64,000 nucleotides of DNA from Mnemiopsis leidyi. Taxonomy: Eukaryota > Ctenophora > Tentaculata > Lobata > Bolinopsidae. Positions 47,901 through 62,724 of this stretch are shown here, one piece after another (position 1 is the stretch's first letter; each line of letters opens with the position of its first letter). The position numbers and the translations under genes are program-made. The notes under the pieces were generated by a model. The model did no database searches. It had not been told where the DNA came from and saw only the letters and a list, made by a program, of their open reading frames with translations. Location of the stretch: the NCBI GenBank assembly GCA_000226015.1, contig JH154988.1, forward strand, positions 429,110-493,109, written 5' to 3'.

Positions 47901-50900
47901 AATGCTAGCAGCGCTGCTTAAGCTGTCGCCAATCACAATTCAGGCCTCCGACTAGCAGCCAATGAGAACTTCGTTCTAAAGTCACGTGCTGCTCTGCCGA
48001 GGAACTGCTGATATGTATTTTCGGCTGTGACTTAATCTCGGATCACTCAAACTGGCCGTGCTTTTCGGCGAATCACATCCCTCAAAGTTTGTCACAATCC
48101 AATGGGGTTCTTTTATTTGAAATTCTCTCTCTCGAAGTTGGCCTACTTTTATCTGACGTTTAGTGTAATCAGTTTGAATCGCTAACCAACCTCATATTTT
48201 CGGGCCTGCTGGGGACATATTAAATTATGAAATAAGTTTGATGTTTGGGATTTGATGTAAGTCCTGCTTGAAAAGTAACGAATGTGACATAGATCTAAGT
48301 TTTAAAATTGCGGACCCTTGCTGTCTGCGTTCTAGGTAGTGTTTTTCTCTCCCTCCTTCTGTTGCTTCTCATATTTCTCATGACAAACTCTAATTTTTTC
48401 GAATTGTCAAATTTCAGGCTGTATCTAATATCTAGTTACGACTCGCGCTTTGTAATCGATATTAATCATGCAATATGTTACCGATAGATACCATCTAACT
48501 GAATAAAACTTTCGAAGTCGCATTACTATTCTTAAAAATTTTATTTGTCTCAGCTTATTACTTATTTCTGTTAAGATTGGTCAAGCAATGATTTGATAAG
48601 CCACATTGCCCTATCAGTATCACATTTGTATTTTCATAGTCATTCTTATCGTCACTTTTTGTAATTCTAAAAATCAAATTGTGTGATCTTGACAACAACT
48701 AATTTGACAAGAGGATTTGCCCAAAAAGGGCGATGAAAATTCCAATCTTAACTGATAGCGACAGAAAAATGCTATATCACCTTATTTTTCTTAAACCCGA
48801 CCATAGTCAATGAATAAACTGATCGTCATGGCCATAAATACTGATAAGAGCATTCCAAAGGACAATATGACACATAAATCCTAATCCCATCTTAATGTCA
48901 TCTGGCCTAAATCCGATTTCCTTTGTTCTGTGAGTGTCGTTAAACTTTTAAACAGCAGTTGTAATCTCGCGTTGTTGACCATGTGGTAGTCACGTGGTAC
49001 ACTTTTCCGTGGGAATCAGAGATAAGAGCGCCTGAATAAGTCGTATTGCACATGATGCTTTATCTGCTCATATTCTGATTGTATCTGTTTCTACTTATTT
49101 TCACTTAACCATTTGAACGTCATAGTTTTAGTTACCACATTTTACCCTTTGATCGTGTTTATAAAACCGCAGACGCAATGCTTACTGCTAGAATCTAGTA
49201 TTTATTTTCTCAGCTCTGCCCTAGAGTGCAAGTGTGCGGTCACGAGCAACGAGCTGTTACTTTTAGTGTGTCGAGAGATAAGAGCGCTTGACGAATAAAT
49301 CTAACCTGCCACGTTCTTCTTACGCTTAGTACCGTAGTACCGTTGTACCGTAGTACCACTGAGGGCTTGAACAGAGATACTTTTACGAGTGTTTGATTTT
49401 TGTCATACACAAATTTATGGTTTAAATTTTCTGCCATCTGAGTAGGTTATTCATTTCAGTTATTTAGGTTATTCAGGTTATTCAGGTTATTCATTTAAGA
49501 TTAATCAGTCAAAACATATCGTGCGATACGTTATATCGCAGAGTGCCTCATGTCGATAGTCTGCCACTGGTCTGGAGGTGATAGTAAGATCTGTCGGATT
49601 AACCAGACCATGACTTTCGCACTTTTATTTCTCTCTCGGATCAAAAATTTTTACTGTGATCGTCCTACCAGATGACTTCTTTATGGCAAAATGAGCAAAC
49701 ACTATGGTCATCTTACCCCCTGGTGTGTAATTATGAGTTGGTAATGTGATTGGTCATTTTTTGTCCTCTCGACTCGAGCCAACCTTTCTCACGGTCTCAC
49801 GCAAGTTGGTCTACTAATTTACTTGGCAATTCAGTGCCTTATTTCGTGAGAAGGCTAGGCTCAAGGCTGTCGGACGAACGTGTTGTGTCATTGGTTCACA
49901 CCGTAAACCCGGCCCGCCGATTGGTTCCCAGCAAATCGGGTAATTTGTAACTAGTAGTCGTTGTATTTTATCAAATAAAATTACCTAGAACATGCGATCA
50001 AGAAGATTGTTGAGTGAAATCGGGGCCGGTGCGAATTTATCACAAATTAGAAATTTAGAAGTCATGTCAGGGAATATTATTATAGCCGTGACTTCACGTC
50101 ACGTCCGATTAGTGTACTAAATGTAGTTAATCGACATATTATGTTTAGTTCAGTCGGGTCGCCCCTTCGCAAGCTTGCCAATGACCCTCTTCAATTTGGC
50201 TTACTTTTAATTTGAATTTGATGAAGTTGGTGTCTACTTTTGTCAACGTGGGAGGTGATCGTTGAGACCACTAGAATCGGAGATAGGTCAATAGGTTTTT
50301 CGTGCTCGCCAAAATTAACCATCGTTTTATAACTCAACGAAAAGGGCGTTAAAATCAGTGGTCTGGATAAGGCCGAGATTCATTTTCCCAATTTTCATCT
50401 TGCTTGTTTTGTTGCTTTGCTCCTGTAATTAATCTGCCCGTTATTTTCTCAGAATTAATTTTCTTGGCGCCAAGTCCAGTGTCCATGAACAGATTCTATT
50501 ACCTGTATGGCTCCTGGGTCCTGAGCTTTCTCAATTTCCTCGATTATCTTTCTTATGCGGCATACTACTGATGAAATTACAATTTGGCTTTGTTATTTCA
50601 CGCCCCTAGAAAATTAATTCGTAAGGTGGGGATTATAAGAATTAGTTTAAGGTGAATCTAAACAAATATACTGGTCTCGAACTTATTGTGAACTCATCTG
50701 CCAGATTAATGAAAATTTTGTCTGGGCATTGTTTTTACTCTTTATATACCTAATTATTAATTAAATCGTATTTTGTTGTCAGACCACGCTCAACAAAGCG
50801 TTATGCTGTAAACAAAATCTCGCACTGATGCAGGGAACAGGTGTATAACTTACGTTCTATATCTTTGATTAGAACAACTTTTAACTTGAGGAAATATTTT

Positions 50901-53761
50901 TATAACTTCTGGATTCATAAAATACCTCAGTCCTCGGACCTCGATGTCCTCTTTTGGGGTGCATTTTTAAATCGAATTTAGAAAACTGAAGCTTTAAAAA
51001 CCAAATCTTATCATAAATTGAACCGTGTACGTGATACTATTTTTAGAACACCGTATTAAATATCTAAGTATTATCAGTAATTTGATTTCAAAGCTGGAGT
51101 TTACTTAAATCCCCCTCGGTCGCGGCTCTAATCGGATCAGCAGCCGGCTCTGTTGAAATAAATCTCTTATCAAGTTATCACGATTCATGCTCTATTCAAT
51201 TTATTCATGTATGTCATCACCCGGCCTGAATCCCATTATCTCTCCTGTAATAACATTTAGTCGCGTGCTTCAAATTAGAGGTCCTTCCTCTTCTTCTTCT
51301 TCATGAGAAGCGTGATTATAACGATCTCCTACTTTTTGTGACAGAGATTTGGCTGCAAATGATGCACCAGCACGTCAACAAGCTCCACTAAGATAAGCGA
51401 GCAGGCAAAGACTTGCCAAGTCAAATTCTCGGAAGGGTCTAGTCTACCAATCAGACGTGTTGGATTTGTGGTGGACTGGACAACACGGCTCTAGTCCACG
51501 TTAGAAGTTCGAATCCTTGGCTACGGAGGGTAATGAATTGCGCTGTTTGCGCTAATTTTGTTGAATTTGCACTTTATTTTCGTGCTATTTGCTAACATAT
51601 CGTGAGCCCATATTATGTCTCATATTTAGCAGCAAAGTACAGGAGCCGGAGCAGGTTATTGCGAAACCTCCGCATTACTGTCGCCCTACTTTCGTGTCTT
51701 GGAGTTGTTGTTTCATTAGTTTAGCAGTTGTTAGTTAGAGTTCTGCATCATTGGCATGTTCCACGTGACCCACGCTATTTATTGGCTCAAACTCACGGGG
51801 AAAATATGCCAATAACGTGCTCATGTACTTTACAAGTGTCAATAAATATCCTCGGGTGCACTTTATAAAGCATGTCAATAAACTCGAGAAATGTCACAAT
51901 ATTAAAGTTTTGATTAAAAAATCGCATTTCAGGCACGTTCCTGACTTCTCATTTAACAGCTTTTCACTTTACCATCTTTCTCTTATGTGGTTGATGGTTT
52001 TGGTATTTTTAGTATGTGGTCATCTCTCCACCAAGGTCTCATGTATGATGCAAACAGCAAATCTTCGTAGCCGAAATCTTTTAGAGGTGTGAAAAGAGTT
52101 TGAAACCACAATCACTTCACTAATCACTTTTCACTCCTTGCAGTTCTTGAAACTTAACCTCTTAACTTCAGAAAGTCACGTTGTACAACTAACTTAGAAA
52201 CACTGAATTTATGAAATAAGGAACTATGTTAATATATGTATCGTTAGAACTGTCTCCGCTTAGTTTACACTTCGTTATCTTCAGTAATATCCTATGTTGA
52301 CTCGGATTCAGTTTGTACTTTGTAGAGCTATGAAAAGTTTCTAATTTGTCTCGTCGAAAAGAATTAGTTGCAACCTGGCCAAACCATTTGTTACTCCAGA
52401 TCTAATCAAAAAATTGTTGACGAGTCACGCACTCTGGAAACAAAAACTTGATCGCATCCAATCCGTGACAGCCACTAATAATGCCCATTACACTTTGCTC
52501 TTGTCAAGCTTCAGTGGTGCTCTCCCTCCGTTGGATTTTACCCTCACTCCCATTGGTCCACACTCCACCGGGACTGCAACGCGTCTGTTACAGTGTGCCC
52601 TTAAAAGTAACGCGCGTCCTGCATTTCACCCCATTTCGCACTTGTGACGCACCATGATACTTCTAAAAACATCTTATCCCCAGCTGATATTAGGTTGAAG
52701 AGCTGCACTATCCTTGGTTCTACTAAAGTACTTATTGTAATGCGACAGGTCATGTTTCTCGGAAAACTGGGTACAACAAAACTTCACTAAATGTATGTTC
52801 TCAGCTTTCTTCTCACATAAACTAGAAAATATTTAGAGTGATGCATGAACAGCTAGTGCCAGGCAGTTATATCTTACCTACATCATATCCTTTTTGACAG
52901 TTTTTTAGCGGGAACGTTGTTTCTGGGAGCTGCTGTCAATATGAAGACCAGTGTGGCTGCTTCGCGGAAATTTAGACTCATTTCGTGTTTGCAAAGTTAT
53001 TACCTAGTCTCAGTAGAGGGCAGTTATTTTAAACTATTACTCAACAGTAGTAGTCCGGGCAGCCCGCTGTAATGGCTGTATCAGCAGGGCACGTAAATAA
53101 GAGCCCTCAGGGCTGAAGGCTTGCTCGAACGTGCCGGGTAATTAACTGTACTTGTCCACTGTCATTTGGTGCGGTTTTATTTCTGGGAGATTGTTAACGT
53201 GTCCTTGTGAACTCTAGCAATTTCTCAGTCAGGTAGATGTGTTTGAAGTAGTATAGTTGTTTGCGTTCTGATGACGTTGATCCGATCTAAACTTTCTTAT
53301 CTTATATCGAGCTGGCCTTCAAAATTACCGGTTACACCTGCTGAATGAAGTGGCATGTCTTTGAGGTTTTTGAGGTTGCGAACTTAACTTACAAAAGGTA
53401 CTACCTAAATCTCAAGACTTATCGAACATAAGACAATGCTGTACGTGTTTTAGCCAAAGAGACTGTACTAGCTGCTTCCTCTCAAAAACGTGACATTGAA
53501 GGAAGATCGCATATATCTGTTGAAGACTTACTAACGTTATAAGTAGACAGCTAGCTCTTACTCGGTAAACAAACACACAGCTGATATCGTGTTACAGTGC
53601 TTCTTGATTTCTTCCCATATCCGTCCTACGTGGAATAGCGTGATAAGTTATTTCAGGTGTTCGCATTTTAAATATTTTAGATGATCTGGTTCAATGAATG
53701 ATCTGGTTTTTCTCAGATTGCCCAGCTAAGGATGGGAAGGATATGAGCTGAGTGTAGCCTT

Positions 53762-54256
53762 TTATCTTCAGATAGAGAGTGTAGCTCGCGTATTCAGATA
53801 GCTATATTGTTAGTACAGCTCATGTCTTCAGATTGCTATATTGTAAATGTAGCTCATGTCTTCAGATTGCTACAATGTGAATGTAGCTATATTGTAAATG
53901 TAGCTCGTATCTTCAGATTGCTATATTGTAAATGTAGCTCGTATCTTCAGATTGCTATATTGTGAATGTAGCTCGTATCTNNNNNNNNNNNATGTAGCTC
54001 GTATCTTCAGATTGCTATATTGTGAATGTAGCTCGTATCTTCAGATTGCTATATTGTAAATGTAGTTCGTATCTTCAGATTGCTATATTGTGAATGTAGC
54101 TCGTATTTTCTGATTGGTATATTGTAAATGTAGCTCGTATCTTCAGATTGCTATACTGTAAATATAGCTCGTATCTTCAGATTGCTATATTGTAAATGTA
54201 ACTCGTATCTTCAGATTGCTATATTGTAAATGTAGCTCGTATCTTCAGATTGCTCG
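53762..54256. repeat. 34-bp minisatellite interrupted by a gap
   Basis: About fourteen copies; the unit contains GTAGCTCGTATCTTCAGATT followed by GCTATATTGTGAAT. Eleven N at 53981-53991 interrupt it, so the true copy number is unknown. Confidence 0.96.
53981..53991. other. Assembly gap (11 N)
   Basis: Eleven N bases inside the 34-bp minisatellite; a copy-number collapse is likely. Confidence 0.99.
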
Positions 54257-54635
54257 TATCGACATATAACTAAACAAAGTTGACGTAGCGATTCATTGTT
54301 AAGGTCCCTTACGTGAACGTAGTCAGATAAACCGTGCTGTTAGAACCGTGCTGTTTGTACGAATTGTGTTCCACGTTTCAGCTTGATCACACACGTTTCG
54401 TTTTTGTAGTTTAGCTATTCGTGTTGTTCAACTATTATTGTTTTGTTTAGCGCGACATTGTGATATGTAAACAGATAAAAGCGCTTTACTTCACTCTTCT
54501 GAGTGTGTGAGCTGCAGTACGTGCAGTTAGCTTGGTATTTGCCAGACATGATGCGACAAGCCAGACTGGCGACTGTTACAAACCGTCCCTACAATATAGG
54601 ACACAAACAGTGTCCTTGCGAATAGAAGAAGTAGT

Positions 54636-54684
54636 TCTACTACACAGTAGAACAACTATATATATAGTAGTTCTACTAGACAGT
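54636..54684. repeat. Short inverted repeats around AT run
   Basis: AGTAGTTCTACTACACAGTA, then AGAACAACTATATATATA, then GTAGTTCTACTAG; the TTCTAC blocks are mutually inverted and could fold. Confidence 0.5.
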
Positions 54685-57600
54685 GTCCTCGCTCCTTGTG
54701 AGATGTTCAAATAATGCAACTACCCGGAACTGCATTACACCACTTGTTTTTCCTGTTCGCTAATTTCTCTGTCTATCTTGCCTTCGAATTGACCAATGTC
54801 ATTATCCTTGAAAAGTTTCTCTTGCCCTTTGTCTAGACAACTACTTAATATGCATGTGCATCATTAATACTTGAGGCTAATGGCTTTCAAGATGCTACGC
54901 AGGACATTGTCTACGGTGAAGTTAGAAGATATGCGATTGAATGATAGTTAAACTTTAACAAGCTTACTAATTCCCTCTCGTACGTTACTTCAGCTTACTC
55001 AGTCGAGAAGATAAGATAATATCAGGTTCAATATCCTTGTTTTGAATAGTTGTCATACACCAAATAGCTCATATCTCGCACATCATTACCGACATATCCC
55101 TCCGTTTTCATCACCTAATTTACCTGAGATACGCACTAAACATTTAGTTGGTGACACAGGATGCAATATCAATATTATCTCCCCGTGATATCCCCCCAGA
55201 AATAACGCTCCACCAGACTAGGAAGTCAGTGTTATAGACATATGATGTTGAATCACATCTATTATTGTTTTCCTCTAATAAGTAGTGGAGATATTACTGA
55301 AAGTTAGGCGTCTCGTCAAACGTGATAATTTTGTTTGGTTAGTTTTGTTGCCCTTAAACTTTAGTCAAGTTAGTAATCCCCTTTTGCCTATCAAAAAAGG
55401 CTTTATTTGGTAAATAAATAATTGGATCTCGCAGTTACGAGTTACTGCATTACCAGTCTCTAGTCATAAGTTTCAACAACAGAAGCGTTATGTCTCCGTA
55501 AAACTATTGCTCAAACATGTGCTTGTCATATATCGCATTTTTCTTTCTCTTGGTTATTCATTGTTCATATTTCTGTTGACGTTTTGTGTATTCCTAGCAG
55601 TGCTCATCCAGTTTTACCGTCTCAGTACCCCTCGTCCCTTGACAGACTTGTTTTGTGAAACAAACATGCTGTGTAATAGCTATGTAACGCATCAGATCAC
55701 TGCGCTTTTAAATATTAAACAGTTTAAGATAATTCTGAGGTTGCCCAGGGCCAGAGTCCAAGAGTAAAGCATGTCAAACTTTTAAAGTATTCAGCAGTTC
55801 AATTTATATGTTCACTCAGCAATATGCACGAAATTATCTTGATATTAAAGCCTTAGTAGAGGACTGCTCATTCGACTCTGGATCCTTGGCTCGTTGCCAA
55901 GACATGATCACTGACGCCACTTTCTGCCTCTTGAATACACATTCTATTTTTATATATCTTCAATATACACATAGGTAATCTTCACTATCCGCTAATGACT
56001 CTGATGAGATCAGAGATCCAAGAGTCAAGAGTGAGCCTCAGATTAAACGGTCACAAACGGTACATAATCATTATATCCGGAATACCCGGTCCCGCTAACG
56101 ATATCCCAAAAGGTTACTTTGGGATCGCCACAATATGCAATTTTAGTGACTCTTGGCTTTGTTTCAATTTCATAACGACTTGTTAAATTATTGGCAAACT
56201 GCCAAGGTCCAGCCTCATCCAGGATCCGGCCCAAAGTAATGCACTAATGCACCCCATGTTTCGCAAACTGCGCTGCTAGTCCATAATTACTAATTATCAA
56301 TTACCCTCGCGCAGCATTTTGTGGTTTAGAGTTTCAGGAAATATATTCGAATTTAATTTCGCGGAGTCTTCTGAAAAATCTCATTACAGTTGGATGTGAT
56401 TATTGGTACGTGGTAGTAGGATTTCTCAGGGAGGCAGCTCCGTCGTTCTACTCATGTTATGAGTTCCCACGGACAGTTTTCATGATGTAACTCTATACTG
56501 CATTCTCTAAGTCACTTGATTGTAATCAATCATTAACTCAGAACCCATCTCCTTGGTTTCATTATGAGTTCCCTCGCTACCATCATTTTTATCGAAACTC
56601 TTTGTCCTAAGTTCGATTTGTCCTACGTTGTACCCAGTACCTACCCAAATATCGATATAACTTTATCGACTGATAAAACAAAACACCTGACTTTCATGAC
56701 AGAACACATGACTTTCATGATAATTGTCATGTTCTTCACGATAATTTGCCCTCGGAGTTACAGAAAACTTAGCTGGAGCGGCACGAACCTCAGTTTTATC
56801 ACCACACATTGCCCGGCTAAGTGTTTCCTGACAATTGACTAGCGTTGAGCCCTGGCTGCACCTGGCTGTGTGAAGTTATAGTTATCGCATCACGAGGTTC
56901 GCTCAATTGTTCAGCGCGCGTTAGATTCGGGGCGGGGCTTACACAGTTTTATTTTTAACTGTGCTTCTAGTCCTCTCATTTCATTATGAGTATCTCTCTC
57001 TTCTCTGTCTTCTACATTGGTCACGAACGTCGCCCACAGATAGTTATATGCTTAACGTAAGCGATGACTGCAATTATATGGACCTTTAAAAATGAATTAA
57101 AACGTACAATTATATGATTGTCTTCTTAATTGGTCACATTCTTATTTCTTCTTTAAAGAAAGTTTGCCGCCGCCCAATAGTTTGTTTTGCTGAATAATAA
57201 ATAATCCCTATAAATAGCCTTTCTTAGGATCTGTACCGTAAACCATTCGGTCACTTTACTGTTGCAAATTAGTCCTTCTAAAGCTAAGAATAAGCCTTGT
57301 TCTTGTTTTCATTTTTTGTTTAACTATTCGTCAACATTCCGACGCAATTGTAGATTGAGTAGATAACAGAAGCTCACCATCACCTATAAATTTATTTTTA
57401 GACTTTAGATCCTTTTTCCCTTCTTCCCTTGTCGTCCGTTCTTTGTCTTTCCCCACAATAAAGTAAGGGGAGATAACTGGACATCAGTTATGGCCCATAT
57501 AATATTTTTAGGTCTATATAGTCCACATCATATTATGTGATATTATGTCAATTATCCCTTCGATATATATATATATATCAACAATGGGAGTTTATACAGC

Positions 57601-58771
57601 GTATAACAAGCGCGGCCATGAAAGTAGGAGATACCGACCAGACAAATTCACAAATTAACAGTACTCAAACACAGCCCATCTCTGTTTAATTTTCCATTTT
57701 CAAAGTGGCTTGACCTCTGTAACACTGTTCAACTATCCCTTTGTCGTATAATTTTTCAAAATGTCTACTCAACCAGAACCAAGAATCTCAGACAAGCCAC
57801 ACCGCCACTACAACTTCCTACTTCCTGTCTACGTGACAGTACGTCTAGCCACTCTACTGTCTCAAGCACCAGACAGAGATAGCATGATGTTGGGTTCCCT
57901 GCTCGCTCCCCCACAACACACTGTCTGACACCTCCCCACAAGTGCAGTCACCCCACCAAGTTGAGGACACCTCCACCTCACTGCTGAGTACTGCCCCTCC
58001 TCCCTCTTCCATCAGGCTGCTGCTGCTGCTGCTGCTGTGTGGACTGCAGGTACTACACAGCAAGCCATTGTTCCATTCTGGCGTACTGCCAGCAGATCCT
58101 AGATGCTGGAGCTCAACACGTAAATACAACTAGTAATTATGTAACCAAGTTATTGGCCGTTCTTCGACCCCACCCTGTTCACTGTGATTGTTTTCGGTGA
58201 GGTTATGGTCCGTCAAAACGAGGACGGGCTATAAGGTCATCAGGGAGAGAAACTTTAACACTCCCCGCCGCACGTTGTCGCAGCACTAGTAGCTGCTGCA
58301 TGGCAGCTCCTTCTTGACCGATTCTAAGAATAAATCCACACAATTCTCGCGGTAGATTTAGGGCTTTCCGTCGGTTTTAAAGTTCAGCTTTAAGAGTTTG
58401 TATGGCATGGGAACGGGGGACACATGCGCTGAGGTGCTACATCTAACTCTTGATAGTGGAGTTACCCACGGTTGCTTTAAACTTCGTCACGCGTTGTTTG
58501 TACTTTTATTGCACAACGCCGAAATAGTTTGCGTCACACCTGTTAAAAACAGGACATAGTATAGGGCACTTTCATTCAAAAGTAACAAATTGTATGTTTT
58601 CTGCGCCGCCCGTGATTTTCTATGAATTGGAATTTATTTTTGTCTGGTCCAGTCACGTCGCCCTTTATACTGTTTTCATATTCTGTCCAAGTATTGGTTT
58701 CTCACTGATGACAAGACCAAGTTTTATAATAGCCGTGATGGATCAACCAACCGTCAGCTCGTGTCAGTGAT

Positions 58772-58797
58772 CACGTGACACTGTTACGACTCACGTG
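58772..58797. promoter_or_regulatory. Paired CACGTG sites, 20 bp apart
   Basis: CACGTG at 58772-58777 and 58792-58797, each in a TCACGTGAC context, typical of USF/TFE/MITF-type bHLH-LZ sites. No gene start was found next to them. Confidence 0.5.
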
Positions 58798-60375
58798 ACT
58801 CCGATCAACTTTAAGGTGGTAGCCGTACAAGTTGTGGTGACACTTTCTGTCGAGCTTAGACCGTGATTGAACTGGTGGATGTGATAAGGTCACCACTGGG
58901 AACTGAAGCTAGGAGCTGACTTGAGGAGTGAGGAGTAAGGACCCGGGTCGCATTTGAACTGTCACGGTTAAGGAGCTTGTCATTGGTTTACACCACGTTA
59001 AACCGTTCTTCTTTACTCTTCGTTTGTCAGGAAGCGTGAGCCTGGGAATTTAAAATTGCTGTATTATCTTTTCAGACATCTTGTCGCTGACCAAAGCAAC
59101 TCAACTACCATTTTTGTGGGTTCAGTTCAACACATGCTTAATGCTTATTAAATACAGTGATAAAACTCTCTAAAGCTTTTAGTGTTCTCACTGACGCGTA
59201 ATTGCTCTAATTTTTCTTATGAAATGGTTCTATGAAGAGGAGATGAAGTATTTATTTAGTTCCTCAACCGTAGTTCTATTGATAAATGAGGTGAATTGGC
59301 CTGAGGCTGGTAAAAGCAGCCGTCAGAAGTAAAATTGTCTCAGTACAGCGTACAATTGACACAGATAACGCATTTGACATTTCCCAAATAAGATTGAGAT
59401 AACACAATATTTCTTTCATCACGCCTAAATTCCCCTTCCGAGGTTGCGGTAGTGCCAGTTCAGCTCTCTTTGTTTTGACCTTTACAGCAAGCCTTGGAAC
59501 CATTCCAGGTGGAACTACGATAAATACTCCGCTAACAGAATTAACTTCCACCAATAAGAAGAGATATAGTGAGGGTTAGGACTAAGGAGAGCTGGTAAAG
59601 TGATGTAGTATTGTTTATTCTCGGACCACAAGCACGGCTTATTTATTGTATTGTTTTCACCCCGGAATTAACACTTGCACTACTCCTTATACTACTCACA
59701 CTACTATATTCGTACTATCAATATTGTCTTCTGCGAGGTTTCTTCTGCTCTCAACTTCGTCATCCTCATTTCAACAAATACTACTCACCACGCACTGTAT
59801 AGCACTTTAACTGTCTGGTGTCTACTGTAAACATATCTATGGTGGGCACACACCAACCATTGAATACGTAATGAATCAGGATTATCAATGAATTCCCCGA
59901 ATCAGCACCACCAGTTGCCAACAATCACGGAGAGCGCGAGATAATCAGCTGATCGAGCTCCATATCGGTCTATGTGATCATTGCCAAAACCGAGCGATGA
60001 GGCGCTATCTCTTAGCTTCCTCACCCGAGCTGCTATCAGTTAGCTATATATGATATGTAGCAAGTATCGGTGCCATGCCCCGGCCAGCACTATGCAGTAC
60101 GTGACGCAGCTGTTTTCTCACTTTGTTGTGTTGGTCGGGGAATTCTGAGAAATCTGATGACTGAATAGACGTCTAAATAGAGTGCTTACTCTAACGGACA
60201 TCTTATATCGAGAGTAGAGGATGAAGCCAGCAGTATTTTGACGACAGAGATGATTACTCACTGAGTTACTAATCACGGAACCACATCAGATAATATCCCT
60301 TAACTAACCGAACTTTAGTTCTGGCACGCTGCCAACAGCACGAGCAACATCACGTCGAACTCGCCACTTTTTTAA

Positions 60376-60429
60376 CCAATGAAAATAAAGAAGGAGTGAA
60401 GTTGGATCACGTGACAGTAAGATCACGTG
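60376..60429 (+). promoter_or_regulatory. CCAAT plus paired CACGTG sites
   Basis: CCAAT near 60376 and CACGTG at 60408-60413 and 60424-60429, both as ATCACGTGAC. Promoter-like, but no reading frame was recognised downstream. Confidence 0.4.
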
Positions 60430-61345
60430 ACGGTTGGTCAGGTAATGAGTAATGTGGTGACATGTCTGGAGAAACGTGCGGCGGCAAAGCTTGGCCCGGG
60501 TATGAACCCAACCAATTCCGCGACTTTGTGTTTCGGTTTATTCTCGTGTTCTCCGTTTAGAGAGAGAGAGCCTCTTTTTTTTAACAAGTTTCCATTTTGA
60601 GGTAGCCAGCTCCAGTACCCGTAGTAGTTATAGTGACCTAGTGCTCTAGTGAGTCTCCACTTGCACTCTCCCCTTCAAGACCTGGATCTGAGCTATATTG
60701 GTCGATGACTTGATCCACACGCCTTGCTTACATTCAGCCGGCCGTTTAGCGTATTTCAAGTAGTTATATGTTGAGTTTACTAATGTACTTAAACTGGTTA
60801 GTAAACCTTTTATCTAAGTAAAATTCCAGTTCTTCTTTTTGTTAGCGGATGCCCGTGATCTAACCTATCTTTTATGCAAAACGTGATGCCTCTGTGATAA
60901 ATAACACCGTGCTGTGTTAAAAGTGTCACCGCTTTTGTGAATGTTACATAGATCATGATGGGCAATTCATTACCCTAATGCTCTAATGAAGTATTGATAT
61001 GCGGACCTAATTATCAAAAATATGGCAGAAACAGCAGAAAAGTTTTATTTTCACATACAATCGCTACCTGGTCTCTGACCGTCATTGGCAATGAGCTAAT
61101 GAACTGTGTTTCTTGTCCGCTTTTTTTCTCGCCGCACACGTGCAGAAATTGTATTAATTGTGTTAATAATAGATAATATTTCACATTCGCGAGATCTTTA
61201 AACCTATTTCATCATGACTTTTGTCATGATAAAGTTTTGTCTGGCAAAGATTAGACAAAGGGAGGAAGGAAAGGAGGACTGGTCATGGTTACTTTGTCCG
61301 AAATAGAACCGTGTCTCGTTAACTTTACCAGTTAAAGGATCGCTA

Positions 61346-61440
61346 TGCTGGTGGCCCAGTGGTTAGGTGTTAATTGCTAGGATCAGAGGGAGAGCGAGTG
61401 AGTCAGATGACTCGTGTGAGGGTTCTGAGAGATAAGGGCC
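61346..61440 (+). repeat. Possible tRNA-derived SINE remnant
   Basis: TGGCCCAGTGGTTAGG (about 61352) matches a tRNA A-box well. A weak B-box-like GGGTTCTGAGA follows about 65 bp later. A complete tRNA fold could not be drawn, so this is a remnant or a chance match. Confidence 0.25.
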
Positions 61441-62724
61441 GGGATGGTGTATTGTAAAGAGTGGCATGTCCAGACTTGCCCAATACTCGCCACAGCGTGG
61501 TCCAGTTGTGCTCATTTCTACGTTTGGAGAGCGGGTTACGTTTGCCTTTGACCGGTCCGTGCAAGTTTGTATTGTTACTTAAAAGTCTTCTGATATTTGT
61601 TAGAAGTTTTCACTTAGTCTTGTGCAGCAGGGACGTTCTCTCTGTTTCTTTGAACTTGTAAGTATTGTGATTATTGCGAAAAATAGAGATCACGTCTCGT
61701 TGCGCCCAGTCTGTTGAGCTGTAATCTTGATCACGTCGTTGAAAAGTTAAAATTAACTCAAGTTATAATTATCTTTCTCAAATTTCCGTTGGTAACACCT
61801 CGGCATTACCTCGGATTATTCCATCTCATCACATGCTTATTCACATCTTCCTCTCCAATTCACATCTTCTTCAGTTCTTCCTCCCTAATTCACCTTCCCT
61901 AAGTGGAAGAACGTGACACCACACCAGCTGGGGTATTTTATCTGATTTCAGTCTCGTTATAACTCGTTATATACTATATATATATATAACTATATAAATA
62001 TAGTCATCAAGGTGTTATACTGTGGAGAACAGATGCTGCGCTGTGATTTGTTATCAGGTTGCTAATTGGCGAACGATTTGCCGTTGTTATAAGGGATACG
62101 AATTGTTTAGCTATTCTTTATCCTCTATACAATTACCTAACTGGTTTTGCCTTTAGTACTAAAAGTTCGCATTGTTAAACTTGGTAAAACAGATCTCCCG
62201 CACTAATAAACTCGTATATTTATAAACTTGAACAAGAGAACAACTATTCCAGAATAGAGATGAGCTATCTAGGTAGATGTTGCGCTAAATGAGCAGTGAG
62301 TAGTGAGCAGTTATTAAAACCTTCCTACCCCCGTCTCAGTACAGACTGGAATTGTTATTGTAATGGAGATTGTTGTTGTCATAGAAAGTTGTTGTCATGG
62401 AGATTGAGCCTACAGACTGATGAGTGCCAAGTTGGCTGTCTTGATCACACGGAATTTTCCTTGATAATGGTCCTCCCGGGGCAGCATTATTTAGTCCCTC
62501 TGCGCTATCTGCATTATATCTTCCTAATTTTTCTTTTGATGCTTTTCTTATCATTTTTCGTAACTCGGTCAAATTCTTATGAAATGAGGAGGTGGTTGAT
62601 TTGATTTTAAGTGACATAATAGCAACAATTAAAGACAATAGGACCGATAATTACTGTAACCATTATATCCTTCACGAAAACTCATTTCTCGTGCGCCACT
62701 TGGTCTCCTAATAGTAATCGGTTC

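Noticed and set aside
51440-51530. Possible tRNA gene around GTTCGAATCC
   Set aside because: The T-arm does not pair and no acceptor stem can be formed.
56043-56234. Minus-strand frame reading like protein (YEIETKPRVTKIAYCGD)
   Set aside because: No ATG, no convincing partner exon and only 63 codons. It could be an isolated exon, but evidence is too thin.
57761-58133. Short plus-strand frames including a poly-Leu stretch followed by a donor-like GCAG/GTAC
   Set aside because: The Leu run comes from a CTG repeat, the frame lacks an ATG, and a 55-codon ATG frame nearby is in another phase.
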